NCBI RefSeq assembly: GCF_023074075.1
Contig: NZ_JADPKT010000003.1
Coordinates: 418,001 to 482,000, forward strand
Origin: Bradyrhizobium sp. 138
Lineage (GTDB): Bacteria; Pseudomonadota; Alphaproteobacteria; Rhizobiales; Xanthobacteraceae
Length of the DNA: 64,000 bases
Direction: 5' to 3'
In this document: positions 8,451 through 16,846 of the stretch, one piece after another
Position numbering within the stretch: position 1 is the stretch's first letter
Layout: every line of letters begins with the position of its first letter
The notes under the pieces: model-generated
Told to the model about the DNA's origin: nothing
The model's input: only the letters and a program-made list of their open reading frames with translations
The model's database searches: none
Position numbers and translations under genes: made by a program

Positions 8451-9593
8451 TCAATTCGGATGCCACCAGCGGCCGCCGATGACGACGCCCTCCGAGACGA
8501 TCTTGCGGTCGCCAATGAGATGCTCGCCGACCACGTCCTCATAGTCGAACTGGCCTTGCTTGACCGTAACAAGCGTGGCGTCGCCAACGCTGCCGGGCTT
8601 GAGGCTGCCGAGCTCGGGACGGCGCAGCGCCATCGCCGCATTCACCGTCGAGGCCGCGATCACATCGGACAGCTCCATGCCCATGCACAGGAATTTCGAC
8701 ATGGTCGTGACCTGGTCGTAGGCGGGGCCGTCGATGCAGAGCTGGTGGATATCCGAGGAGATCGTGTCGGGATAGAAGCCGTTGGCGAGCATCGCGCGCG
8801 CGGTCTTGAACGCGAACGAGCCCTTGCCGTGGCCGATGTCGAACAGCACGCCGCGCTCGCGCGCATCCAGCACCGCCTTCTTCACCGTGCCCTGCGCGGT
8901 CGCCGGCGTGTTGGGGAACGGGCGGAACGCATGGGTGAGCACGTCGCCGGGCCGCAGGCGTGCCAGCACGTCCTCATAGCTCGGCGGCGGATGGTCGATA
9001 TGCGCCATCAAGGGCATGCCGACCTCGTCGGCAACCTCTAGCGCGATGTCGAGCGGCACCGTTCCTGATGTCCCCGAAGAATGCAGTCCGACGCGGACCT
9101 TGATGCCGACGATGAGATCACGGTTGGCATCGGCCACCTCGGCCGCCTCGATCGGATTCATCAGCCTGAGCTCCTCGCTCTCGCCGACCATGATCCGGTG
9201 CGAGAAGCCGAAGATGCCGGCATGCGACACGTGCAGATAGGCGAGGATGCGGACCTGGCTCGGCTCGATCACATGCTTGCGGAAGCCGGCGAAATTGCCG
9301 GGCCCGGCGCTGCCGGTGTCGACCGCCGTGGTGACGCCGGAGAGGCGGCAGAATTCCTCGGCGTCGATGCCGAGCGACGTGCCGCCCCAATAGACATGGG
9401 TGTGCAGATCGATCAGACCCGGCGTCACGATGTATTTCGAGACATCGCGCACATCCGTGCCGGGATCGATCTTGAGCCCGCTGCCGATGGCGGCGACCTT
9501 GCCGCCGGCGAAGGCAACATCGGTCACGGCATCGAGCTTCTGCGAGGGGTCTACCACGCGGCCGCCGCGCAGGATCAGGTCGAAAGGCATCAT
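8451..9593 (-). CDS. Metal-dependent amidohydrolase/deacetylase
   Basis: The protein has 380 residues from the ATG at 9593 (GGAGA upstream; another ATG follows directly). It shows the amidohydrolase pattern. The small beta domain FDLILRGGRVVDP comes first, then the first metal site LIDLHTHVYWGG, a lysine in VGIKVRVG placed for carbamylation, then MAHIDHPP, GHGKGSF and the Asp of SSDIHQ. The sequence most resembles the amidohydrolase/deacetylase subgroup with one or two zinc ions that acts on N-acyl amino acids or related compounds. No cognate transporter is adjacent, so the true substrate stays open. Confidence 0.9.
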   Translation of the reverse strand: MMPFDLILRGGRVVDPSQKLDAVTDVAFAGGKVAAIGSGLKIDPGTDVRDVSKYIVTPGLIDLHTHVYWGGTSLGIDAEEFCRLSGVTTAVDTGSAGPGNFAGFRKHVIEPSQVRILAYLHVSHAGIFGFSHRIMVGESEELRLMNPIEAAEVADANRDLIVGIKVRVGLHSSGTSGTVPLDIALEVADEVGMPLMAHIDHPPPSYEDVLARLRPGDVLTHAFRPFPNTPATAQGTVKKAVLDARERGVLFDIGHGKGSFAFKTARAMLANGFYPDTISSDIHQLCIDGPAYDQVTTMSKFLCMGMELSDVIAASTVNAAMALRRPELGSLKPGSVGDATLVTVKQGQFDYEDVVGEHLIGDRKIVSEGVVIGGRWWHPN

Positions 9594-9720
9594 GGTCTCC
9601 GGATGGGGGCAGCGCGGCGGGACCGGCATGCCGGCCGGGCCGCGAAGGAAGGAAGCCATTCGCTTCTAGCAATTTTCGCGCCGAATGGCGCGCCAAAGCG
9701 CGACGGCGGCCTATGAAGAA

Positions 9721-9766
9721 TGGGGATTTCCGGGAAGATTCGAACTTCCGACCTACGGTTTAGGAA
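9721..9766 (-). other. tRNA-Arg(CCT) 3'-end remnant (outer attachment site)
   Basis: Forty-six bases match the 3' half of tRNA-Arg(CCT) from the anticodon loop to CCA. The T arm is identical in its paired bases to the copy at 13109, but the acceptor part carries changes and one extra base, so it is not a functional tRNA end. Beyond 9770 no tRNA 5' half can be read. It is best explained as an old att site or displaced tRNA end left by an earlier integration in the same gene. Confidence 0.75.
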
Positions 9767-10005
9767 GCCGTTGGTGGGGTATAGTGAGTGCCCGCTCCGA
9801 CCGAGGACGTACGAGGCCGCTGCCATGCGTTCATGGCGTGCTCTGCGCGATCGCGCGCGTGGGCTGCAGTGGGATTCGATAATGAGATTCGCAGGCGGGG
9901 GATCATCCCGCCGTCCAACTTCAGGCGCGGCCTTTGTCGGAGGATCCCCCAAGAGATCCTCCGACGCAGTTGTTGAGTACCAGCTCGTGCTGGCTGACCC
10001 GTCTC
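9767..10005. other. Intergenic region with a strong hairpin
   Basis: No gene is supported here. The one clear feature is a perfect 11-bp inverted repeat at 9936-9965 (GTCGGAGGATC with GATCCTCCGAC, 8-base loop), 40 bases past the stop of the minus-strand adhesin-like gene. No T-run follows on either strand, so it may be a processing or termination hairpin that needs Rho, or a protein site. Confidence 0.55.
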
Positions 10006-12519
10006 CTACGCGAAGTGGAAGTCGTGGCTGTTCAGCTTGTCGAGCTGCGTATTCTTCAGCGTGAGGGTATCGCTCCCCGCCGCGATAACGACGTCGTGGC
10101 CCGACTGGGCCGCGTGGGAGAGAACGCTCGCAAAGCTGTCGAACACGCTCTTGCTGAACTCGATCGTGTCGTGAGCAGGTCCTCGCGCAGCGAAGTCCTT
10201 GATGACGTCCTGCCCGAAGTTCGACGCAAATGTGAACGTATCCGCACCCGCTTTACCCACCATGACATCGTTGCCGGTGGTGCCGGTCAGCGTGTCGCTG
10301 CGGCCCGTGCCGATGATCGCCTCGCCCGAGCTGGTTCCGACCACTTGGCCTGTGGTGTCGACCTGCTCCGCGGTAAAGGCGTGGGACTTGCCCGACAGGT
10401 CGGAGGTCTGGAAGCTCCACTTGCCGTCGGCACCCGTCGTGGCCGAACCGACCGAGGTCGTGCCGTCGAGCAGCTTGACCTCGCTGTTCGGATCGGCAGT
10501 GCCCTTGATCGTCGCGGTGTGATCCCAGTGCGGGCGCACATTGGTAACTTCGACGGTTGAGGTGTCCTTGCTGCCGCCGTGTGAGCCAATCGGCGGATCA
10601 ATCGGCTGCGACAGAGCGCTGGTGTTGCCGGCCGCGTCGGTGGCGGTCGCGGTGAAGGTGTGGGACCCGTGCTTGAGATTCGGGGTCGTCACGCTCCAGT
10701 CGCCGTCACTTGCAACGGTGGTCGAGCCGAGCAGGGTCGTGCCCTCATAGAGCTTGATCAAGCTCCCCGCCTCCGCCGTACCGGATACCGTTGCGCGGTT
10801 ATGTGTGGTCGGATCGCTCAACAGGACCGGAGCATCGGGGGCAGCGCTATCCACCGTGACATCCAGCGCAGTCGATGCCTTGCTGGTGACGCCGGAGACC
10901 GTGTCGGTCGCAGTGAAGCTGTGCTTGCCGTCCGGCAGCGCGGCGGTCGTGTAGTGCCACGCGCCGTTCGCATCCGCCGTGACGGTGCCGAGCTGGGTCG
11001 TACCGTCGAGCACTTTGACCGTACTGTTGGCAGCTGCTGTCCCCGCCAGGGTCACCGTTTTGTCGCTCGTGATGTGATCACCGGCAACACCGCTGTCGGT
11101 CGAGAACGAGGCGATCTTCGGCGCCGCCGGCGCAGTGGTGCCCGTACCCGACGTGCCCGAGCCGGTGGAGCCCGAGGTTCCAGAACCGACGACCGCGTCC
11201 ACGGCCGTCGAGGCGGCACTGACGTTGCCGGCAACGTCAATCGCCTTCGCTGTCAGGGCGTGCGAACCGGCCAACAATGCAGACGTCGTGACGCTCCACG
11301 CACCGCTCGAGCTGGTCGTCGCGGTGCCGACCTGGGTCGTTCCGTCAAACACCTTGATCGTGCTGTTCGCTTCGGCAGTCCCCGACATCACGACCTGATT
11401 GGCAGTGTTGACGGTGTCACTCGCAATCGTCGGTGCAGCGGGCGCCTTGGTGTCGACGGTGACTGCCACCGCAGCCGATGCCACGCTGGTCTGCCCCGAC
11501 GAGTTGGTCGCGGTCGCCGTCAGCGTATGCTTCGCATCGGTCAAGACATTCGTGATGTAGTCCCAGCTTCCGGTCGACGTCGCAGTCGCGGTACCGATCT
11601 GCGTCGAACCGTCATAAACCTTGATGGTGCTGCCTGCGGAGGCTGTCCCATGCAGAGCGATCTTGTTCGCATCGGTGATGCCGTCGCCGATCTTGCCCGT
11701 ATCGGGTGACCAGGATGCGATGGTCGGCGCTGCCGGGACATCGGGGGTTGAGGGAGGCGGAGGCGACGTCTTCCATCCCGTGCCGAGCTCGTCGTTGTTC
11801 GACAGGACGGGCGTGTTGCCCTTGAAGTAATAATAACCCCACGTGCCCTGGCCAAGTTCGTTGTTGGTGAACGAGACTCCGGAAATCTTGTCGGTGCTGC
11901 TGAAACTACCATCGGAGTAAAGGGTGAAGCCGCCCCCTGCAAGATAGTTGCCGTCCACCTGAATGTTGGAGACCGGACCGAAGTCATTATTGATCATCAC
12001 GGCCGAGACGAAGCCGTTCTCGTTGATGACCGTGTTGTGCCGAATGACGACGTCTGAAACGCCGCCGTTGATCTCGATACCATCGTAGTGCGGGCCACCC
12101 AATGACGTGCCGAGACGCACATCCGGCGCATTCATGTCGTGGATATAATTGTCCTGGACGAGGCTCGGGCCGGTGACAATAATACCGTTCTCCACGTCAT
12201 GGATGTCGTTACGTAGGAAGGTGCCGGACCCGACAATACCGTTCGCGCCATCTGGGCTGCTTCCAACGTTCAGAATCTCGCTATCCTTGACGACAGTTCC
12301 TGTAATGCCATCCTTGATCCAGATGCCTGTCCAATCACTGGACGTGATGCGGCTATTCTGAATCGTGACGTTATCGGCCAGGACCGAAATCGTGCCTTTG
12401 ACATCGAGAGCGTCGATGACGGTACCTGGCTGAGTGACAGTCACGTCGCCCGATGGAGTCAGGATAACGCCATCAGGAAGACCGGTGCTATTCGCGTCTG
12501 GAAATCCAGCAATTGCCAT
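10006..12519 (-). CDS. Large beta-helix / Ig-like repeat protein with RTX-type C-terminus
   Basis: The protein has 837 residues from the ATG at 12519 (AGGGGA upstream); the longer frame to 12669 lacks a good start context. Residues about 1-260 form a right-handed parallel beta-helix (VTIQNSRITSS and similar rungs), as in pectate-lyase-like surface proteins. Five or so bacterial Ig-like repeats of about 90-100 residues follow, each with the pattern GTAEANSTIKVFDGTTQVG. The last 110 residues contain a calcium-binding-like GRSDTLTGTTGNDVMVG stretch and an aspartate-rich tail. There is no Sec signal. The C-terminus suggests type I secretion, although no ABC exporter is nearby. It is a probable cell-surface or matrix protein flanked by two tRNA remnants. 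Confidence 0.85.
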   Translation of the reverse strand: MAIAGFPDANSTGLPDGVILTPSGDVTVTQPGTVIDALDVKGTISVLADNVTIQNSRITSSDWTGIWIKDGITGTVVKDSEILNVGSSPDGANGIVGSGTFLRNDIHDVENGIIVTGPSLVQDNYIHDMNAPDVRLGTSLGGPHYDGIEINGGVSDVVIRHNTVINENGFVSAVMINNDFGPVSNIQVDGNYLAGGGFTLYSDGSFSSTDKISGVSFTNNELGQGTWGYYYFKGNTPVLSNNDELGTGWKTSPPPPSTPDVPAAPTIASWSPDTGKIGDGITDANKIALHGTASAGSTIKVYDGSTQIGTATATSTGSWDYITNVLTDAKHTLTATATNSSGQTSVASAAVAVTVDTKAPAAPTIASDTVNTANQVVMSGTAEANSTIKVFDGTTQVGTATTSSSGAWSVTTSALLAGSHALTAKAIDVAGNVSAASTAVDAVVGSGTSGSTGSGTSGTGTTAPAAPKIASFSTDSGVAGDHITSDKTVTLAGTAAANSTVKVLDGTTQLGTVTADANGAWHYTTAALPDGKHSFTATDTVSGVTSKASTALDVTVDSAAPDAPVLLSDPTTHNRATVSGTAEAGSLIKLYEGTTLLGSTTVASDGDWSVTTPNLKHGSHTFTATATDAAGNTSALSQPIDPPIGSHGGSKDTSTVEVTNVRPHWDHTATIKGTADPNSEVKLLDGTTSVGSATTGADGKWSFQTSDLSGKSHAFTAEQVDTTGQVVGTSSGEAIIGTGRSDTLTGTTGNDVMVGKAGADTFTFASNFGQDVIKDFAARGPAHDTIEFSKSVFDSFASVLSHAAQSGHDVVIAAGSDTLTLKNTQLDKLNSHDFHFA

Positions 12520-13108
12520 GTTTGTTATTCCCCTGAGCAATGCACGCGCAGACTGAGTTTCTTGCGCGTACGGTTCGATATGTCGCGGCTCAGTCCAACT
12601 CGATCGGTTCTTTGCCGCCCCATCAGAAGCGTGTTCGAATTGGCACGCGCCTTTTTTGAGACGATTCATTGACCCGAGAATGGAATTTTTAAATCGCGCC
12701 AGCCGCAGTTTCTGCCGCCGCCCAAATTAAATATTATCGTGGAGCGAGGCTCATGATTAGGATTTAATTTCGATCGACCTGCTATTTAAATTGGCGGCGC
12801 CCCTGTGATCTCCGTCCCTCCCAATATTTATTGCGCCCTCACGTCGCAGGCCGCTTCGCCAAATCGCCAACGGCGGCCGCACGCACGAGGCGGCGCCGCC
12901 GCCTACAACGACGCTGCGGACGCCTGCCCGAACCTCGCCTCTCAGAACGAGAATTACTTCCGCGGATTTTCGATAGATCTGCCGAGGGTCATCTAGCCAC
13001 GCGGCCGTGGCATCCCGCGTGCCGTCTCAAGGACACCCGCGACCGCATGCCTGCAGTCAGCGGGGAGGCGCCGCAGGGCACTCATTGCTGGCAAGAAACT
13101 ACAAAGAC
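12520..13108. other. AT-rich upstream region without a supported gene
   Basis: About 590 bases hold the leader of the minus-strand adhesin-like gene. The part 12670-12830 is markedly AT-rich with runs such as AAATTAAATATTATCG and ATTTAAATTGG, compatible with promoter or nucleoid-protein binding sequence. Open frames on the plus strand here (for example from 12831) are Arg/Ala-rich shadows with no family resemblance. Confidence 0.4.
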
Positions 13109-13153
13109 TGGCGATCCCGGGAAGACTCGAACTTCCGACCTACGGTTTAGGAA
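13109..13153 (-). other. attL: displaced 3' end of tRNA-Arg(CCT)
   Basis: Forty-five bases run from the CCA end to the anticodon-loop sequence TTTAGGAA and correspond to 43385-43429 in the intact tRNA. The only differences are four bases in the T stem, which form two compensated base pairs: the stem here reads GGAAG/CTTCC, in the intact gene GCATG/CATGC. Homology stops exactly at TAGGAA. The integrase gene begins 173 bases further on. This is the far attachment site of the 30-kb island. Confidence 0.88.
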
Positions 13154-13297
13154 TTAGCCGGTCCAGCCTAACGATCGTTAACCATACCTAACCATTCTGG
13201 ATGAATTCGATCATATTTCTCGATAAATCTTTGAATTTATTGGGTATGTTTGGCTAAGAATGTCGCGCCCCGTAACGAGCCAAAACACCCATAGCTT

Positions 13298-13315
13298 GTT
13301 ACCCGGACGTTACCC
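13298..13315. promoter_or_regulatory. GTTACCC pair near left island end
   Basis: Two direct copies of GTTACCC (13298-13304 and 13309-13315) lie just ahead of the integrase start. A similarly spaced pair occurs at 43308-43326 inside the other end. Matching short repeats at both ends of an integrated element suggest integrase or excisionase arm-binding sites, or autoregulation of int. Confidence 0.4.
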
Positions 13316-13326
13316 GGATCGGTTCA

Positions 13327-14667
13327 ATGGCAAAGCCACTTACGGCTGCAGCAGTCAGGAAGCTGCGCCCTAGCAATGTTAGAAGGGAGATTCCCGACGG
13401 AGCTTGTCCCGGCTTACACTTGATTGTGCAGCCGACCGGTACAAAATCTTGGGCTCTCCGCTACCGCCGACCGGATAAGCGTCCAGCCAAACTTGTGCTC
13501 GGGTCGGTCTATGACGTCGATGTAGTAGACTGTGAAGAACCTCCCGTCATTGGAGGGCATCTCACGCTTGCCGGGGCGCGCCGTATAGTCGCGGAGCTAC
13601 GCCATCAGCTCGCCCAGGGGCGCGATCCCGCCGCAGCACATTTCGCGCAGCGGGACTTAGCGCGATCGGCTCGCGAGCAACATGCCAAGCATACCTTTGA
13701 GATCGCGGCACGCGACTTTATCGAGGAGTATGCAGCAAAGAAAACGAGGCGGTGGAAAGAGCAGGCTCGCCTTCTCGGCTTGTTGCCCAAGGATTTGTCG
13801 CTGATAGCAAACGGGCTGGCGTATCGATGGGCCAAGCGTCCCATTATCGAAATTGACGGGAACGACATTTTCTCTGTCATCGACGAAACCAGGCGCAGCG
13901 GAGCCCCTGGCCTTGCTCGAAGGAGCCAAGGCCCTACGGAGTCTCGTGCTAGGGCTATGCTGAGCGTTCTGTCGATGATGTTCTCATGGCTCGCACAGCA
14001 ACGACGTGTCAGCATGAATCCGTGCACTGAAGTGCACCGCCCAGGTACACCAAAGCCTCGGGACAGAGTGCTTTCTGACGCTGAGATCATCAAGTTTTGG
14101 TACGCGTGTGAAAGTGAACAGATCAGCTTCTCAGCTCCGCTGAAGCTACTGCTAATCACGGGCTGCCGATTGAACGAGGTGGCAGGGATGCGCCTGTCCG
14201 AGCTCTCGGATGATCTGTCGACTTGGGTGATTCCTGGAATCCGAACCAAGAACGGGCTTCCACACACGGTACCAATACCGCAGCTCGCAACGGACATTCT
14301 TCGAGATGCCCTGCCGCGCACAGCTCGCAACGATTTTGCATTTTCCACCACAGGATACTCGCCGGTAAGTGGTTGGTCCAAGGTCAAAGGTCGCCTCGAT
14401 CGGCACATGAAAGTACCCGATTGGCGGCTACACGATCTGCGTCGCACTGCGGCGACAGCCATGGCTGAACTTGGCATCGCTCCTCACATTGTCGAGGCCG
14501 CACTCAATCATGTCAGCGGCGCCAAAGCAGGCGTGGCAGGCACATACAACCGAGCCCAATACAGCGCTGAGAAGAAGGACGCGCTTAGGCAATGGGCTGA
14601 GCACCTAGTCGCCCTTGTTTATAGTGAGCGCGATAACGTTGTGACGCTATCGATGCGCGGCCGATGA
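13327..14667 (+). CDS. Tyrosine-type site-specific integrase
   Basis: The protein has 446 residues. Residues 1-110 form the DUF4102-type N-terminal arm-binding domain found in island and P4-like integrases. The core-binding part follows at about 120-235 and the catalytic domain at about 245-430. The active-site set is complete: Arg281 (ITGCRLNEVAG), Lys308, His369 and Arg372 (LHDLRRT), His395 (ALNHVSG) and Tyr407 (GTYNRAQY). It would recombine the tRNA-Arg 3' end with the element circle. It lies 173 bp from attL and reads inward, and its stop overlaps the next gene by 4 bp (ATGA), so the two are co-translated. Confidence 0.95.
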   Translation: MAKPLTAAAVRKLRPSNVRREIPDGACPGLHLIVQPTGTKSWALRYRRPDKRPAKLVLGSVYDVDVVDCEEPPVIGGHLTLAGARRIVAELRHQLAQGRDPAAAHFAQRDLARSAREQHAKHTFEIAARDFIEEYAAKKTRRWKEQARLLGLLPKDLSLIANGLAYRWAKRPIIEIDGNDIFSVIDETRRSGAPGLARRSQGPTESRARAMLSVLSMMFSWLAQQRRVSMNPCTEVHRPGTPKPRDRVLSDAEIIKFWYACESEQISFSAPLKLLLITGCRLNEVAGMRLSELSDDLSTWVIPGIRTKNGLPHTVPIPQLATDILRDALPRTARNDFAFSTTGYSPVSGWSKVKGRLDRHMKVPDWRLHDLRRTAATAMAELGIAPHIVEAALNHVSGAKAGVAGTYNRAQYSAEKKDALRQWAEHLVALVYSERDNVVTLSMRGR

Positions 14668-15179
14668 CCGATAAAATCCCTCCATTCAAGCCCGAAGCTG
14701 GGAAAGAAGAGCAATGGAGGGAACATATGCTCTGCTGGCTTGAGGAAAAGATCGATGAACAAAACGCACTAGAGATTCGTCGGTCTGGCGGCTCAGTCTC
14801 AGTCGAAGATTGGTGCAAAGCCCTGGCTCGTACGGGTGAACTCGGTCCGCTTAAGGAGCAATTCCCTCACGTTGCAGAATTTATTGCCGAGCCGGCCCGC
14901 AAAAGAGGAGAGAAAAGATGGAAGGCAAGCAAGTTCAGTATCGCCAAGTTAGCCGCTGACTTCGCGCGCCGCATCCGGCGGCTTTGGTGGGACCATCATG
15001 GCCGGAAGAACCGAAGCCGTGACCAGATTAGCGCTGAAGAGTTTGCGGTTCTCATTTGCAAACGCTGGTTCCCCCGGGACGCAGCTCGCCTGACGGTCGC
15101 TAAAGTGTTGGCTGCGGCCAAGCCCAGCGGCAAGCGAGCCAAGAAGATGCCGCGCCAAAAGGCATATCTTGCGCGGTAG
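14664..15179 (+). CDS. Hypothetical protein coupled to the integrase
   Basis: This is a 171-residue, strongly basic and helical protein without signal peptide or membrane segment. Its start overlaps the integrase stop (ATGA). The middle (FARRIRRLWWDHHGRKNR) and the C-terminal run of Lys/Arg suggest nucleic-acid contact. No family is recognised. Position and coupling suggest a helper in integration or excision, or an element-specific regulator; this is inference only. Confidence 0.7.
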   Translation: MTDKIPPFKPEAGKEEQWREHMLCWLEEKIDEQNALEIRRSGGSVSVEDWCKALARTGELGPLKEQFPHVAEFIAEPARKRGEKRWKASKFSIAKLAADFARRIRRLWWDHHGRKNRSRDQISAEEFAVLICKRWFPRDAARLTVAKVLAAAKPSGKRAKKMPRQKAYLAR

Positions 15180-15234
15180 ATTTCGCGCAAGCGACTCGCA
15201 AAAGTCAGCTCTCTTAACTTTCCTGGAGCGACAT

Positions 15235-15519
15235 ATGCCAAGTCCAACTCTCCCTGACCAATTCGTGCCAGATCGAATCGTGGCAAACGAATTCAATGTT
15301 ACCTTGATGACGCTTTGGCGTTGGTCGCGCGATCCAAATCTAGGTTTTCCACCGGCGATAAAAATACGACGGAAGAACTTCCGATCGCGCACAGAAATTG
15401 AAGCGTTCAAGGAACGGCTGCTCATGGGCGCGCTTCGCCAACGGTCAGCAACGCTTGATAGCCAGCAGCCTGGCGCGCCTCTCGTGGCGACCGCCCGTCA
15501 ATCGACCAGACATAGCTAG
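15235..15519 (+). CDS. Small HTH protein, AlpA/excisionase-like
   Basis: The protein has 94 residues from the ATG at 15235, with TCCTGGAG nine bases upstream; an earlier frame to 15169 overlaps the previous gene. The first 65 residues match the MerR-like HTH of AlpA/Xis proteins: RIVANEFNVTLMTLWRWSRD as the helix-turn-helix and FPPAIKIRRKNFRSRTEIEAF as wing and final helix. Such proteins act as recombination directionality factors or activate int. The tail is polar and unstructured. A second AlpA-like protein lies at 17907. Confidence 0.75.
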   Translation: MPSPTLPDQFVPDRIVANEFNVTLMTLWRWSRDPNLGFPPAIKIRRKNFRSRTEIEAFKERLLMGALRQRSATLDSQQPGAPLVATARQSTRHS

Positions 15520-15528
15520 GCCACCGAC

Positions 15529-15693
15529 ATGTACAAAGAACCTACTCCGCAAGCTGAAGAGGCTGAGGCACTTTTTAACGAAGCCGTCCGATTTATCGAG
15601 CGCGATTATGGAGGTGCATACGCTGAGAGAGACTATCCCATACTTTTGCTAGCCTACATTGTGGCGCGCGTATCTAATCAGTCAGCAAAATAG
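15529..15693 (+). CDS. Small hypothetical protein
   Basis: A 54-codon frame begins at the ATG at 15529, ten bases after the HTH gene. The product is acidic at its start (QAEEAEALFNEAV) and looks like a single amphipathic helix followed by a hydrophobic helix (YPILLLAYIVARV). It has reasonable codon use and a position in line with the preceding genes, but no recognisable family and no strong ribosome-binding site. Confidence 0.4.
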   Translation: MYKEPTPQAEEAEALFNEAVRFIERDYGGAYAERDYPILLLAYIVARVSNQSAK

Positions 15694-15784
15694 CCTTGAG
15701 AGCGCGAAGTCACAGCGCATCAGCACTTTGTACAACAATGCAATCTGGGTGCGACGCAATCAGAAATCGCCCCAGAGAGCATAG

Positions 15785-16846
15785 TCAAATCCCTGCAAGA
15801 TCTCCTTGGGACTTGGGAAGACGGTAGAGACCTGTTGCCTCACGTTCAACAAGCCCGGCGTCGACAAGCTTGTAAATCAGTTGCTTAACGTTCAGCTTCT
15901 TTCCATTTACCGCATTTGAGATGGCATCGATGCTCATCGGACGCTTCCCGTCCGCTAGCGCTGCCATGATTGCAATCCGTTGCTCAGATTTGGCGTCTCG
16001 AATCTGCGGGCCCAAATTCTGCAGATGCATATTTTCGTCGAACATTACTGCAAGTTTGAACTCGCCGTTCTCGGAATCACGGCCGTTTCCCCATAACGAC
16101 AGCGACCCGTCTTGCTCTTTGGCCAAAATCAAAACGCCGTCGACGCCGCCAGCTAGTCCTAGTGTACCTGAAAGTGTATCCATCTGATCTTCTGCACCCA
16201 TCTTACGCTGATGATGCAGGACCAGAATTGAAATTTCGGCTTCGGATGCGAGAGCTTGCATACGCACCATCGCTTCGTAGTCCGCTTCGTACTGCGACTC
16301 CTGAGAACGGCCCTTGGGCTGCCGCACCCGCTGCAGGATGTCGACGATGATAAGCCGCGGATTGCGACTCGCCGCTTTCGTCTCCAGAATCCAGCGTTTC
16401 ATGAATTCGATACCGCCATCATGCAACCGTGGCCATTGGGTGGCGTACGTGATATCCGGCCAATCGTTCTTCAGCGCGCCAAGCATCTTGGTCATCCGCC
16501 GCTGCAGCCGACGATCATTGTCTTCCAGGAACAGAGCTAGCACCGCGCCCTGTTCACACTCTGCGCCCATAAAGAGCCCACCGGACGCGACCGCATTGGC
16601 AATGTCGAGAGCAGTCCAGCTTTTTCCGACTTTGGGCCGTCCGCCAAAGAGCGTAAGTCCTTCAGGGAGGATCTGGGGTACAATCCACTTAAGTTCCGCA
16701 AACGTCTGCTTCTGTAGCTCCTTCGTCGATCGGAGCAATCTCTCATAACTGACCTTCGGCGATCCCTTGGGTTCTCGAGCTTCGGCCTCGGCCTCCATTC
16801 GAGCCATCAAGAATGCTTCTTTGCTACGCTTTTGCGGCGCGTCCAT
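15785..16846 (-). CDS. RepA/DnaB-like AAA ATPase (replicative helicase type)
   Basis: The protein has 353 residues. Walker A is GGRPKVGKS at about 68-76 and Walker B LIIVDILQ at about 165-172. A downstream LVLHHQRK at about 209-216 resembles the sensor segment of RecA-fold hexameric helicases of the RSF1010 RepA type. The C-terminal 80 residues read as a winged helix (IDAISNAVNGKKLNVKQLIY). Its start overlaps the stop of the upstream primase gene (ATGA at 16846), so the two are a co-translated replication pair. The role would be unwinding at the element origin or during a replicative phase. Confidence 0.85.
   Translation of the reverse strand: MDAPQKRSKEAFLMARMEAEAEAREPKGSPKVSYERLLRSTKELQKQTFAELKWIVPQILPEGLTLFGGRPKVGKSWTALDIANAVASGGLFMGAECEQGAVLALFLEDNDRRLQRRMTKMLGALKNDWPDITYATQWPRLHDGGIEFMKRWILETKAASRNPRLIIVDILQRVRQPKGRSQESQYEADYEAMVRMQALASEAEISILVLHHQRKMGAEDQMDTLSGTLGLAGGVDGVLILAKEQDGSLSLWGNGRDSENGEFKLAVMFDENMHLQNLGPQIRDAKSEQRIAIMAALADGKRPMSIDAISNAVNGKKLNVKQLIYKLVDAGLVEREATGLYRLPKSQGDLAGI

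Noticed and set aside
9721..9766. Second complete tRNA gene
   Set aside because: Only the 3' half is present, with an altered acceptor strand; no 5' half pairs with it.
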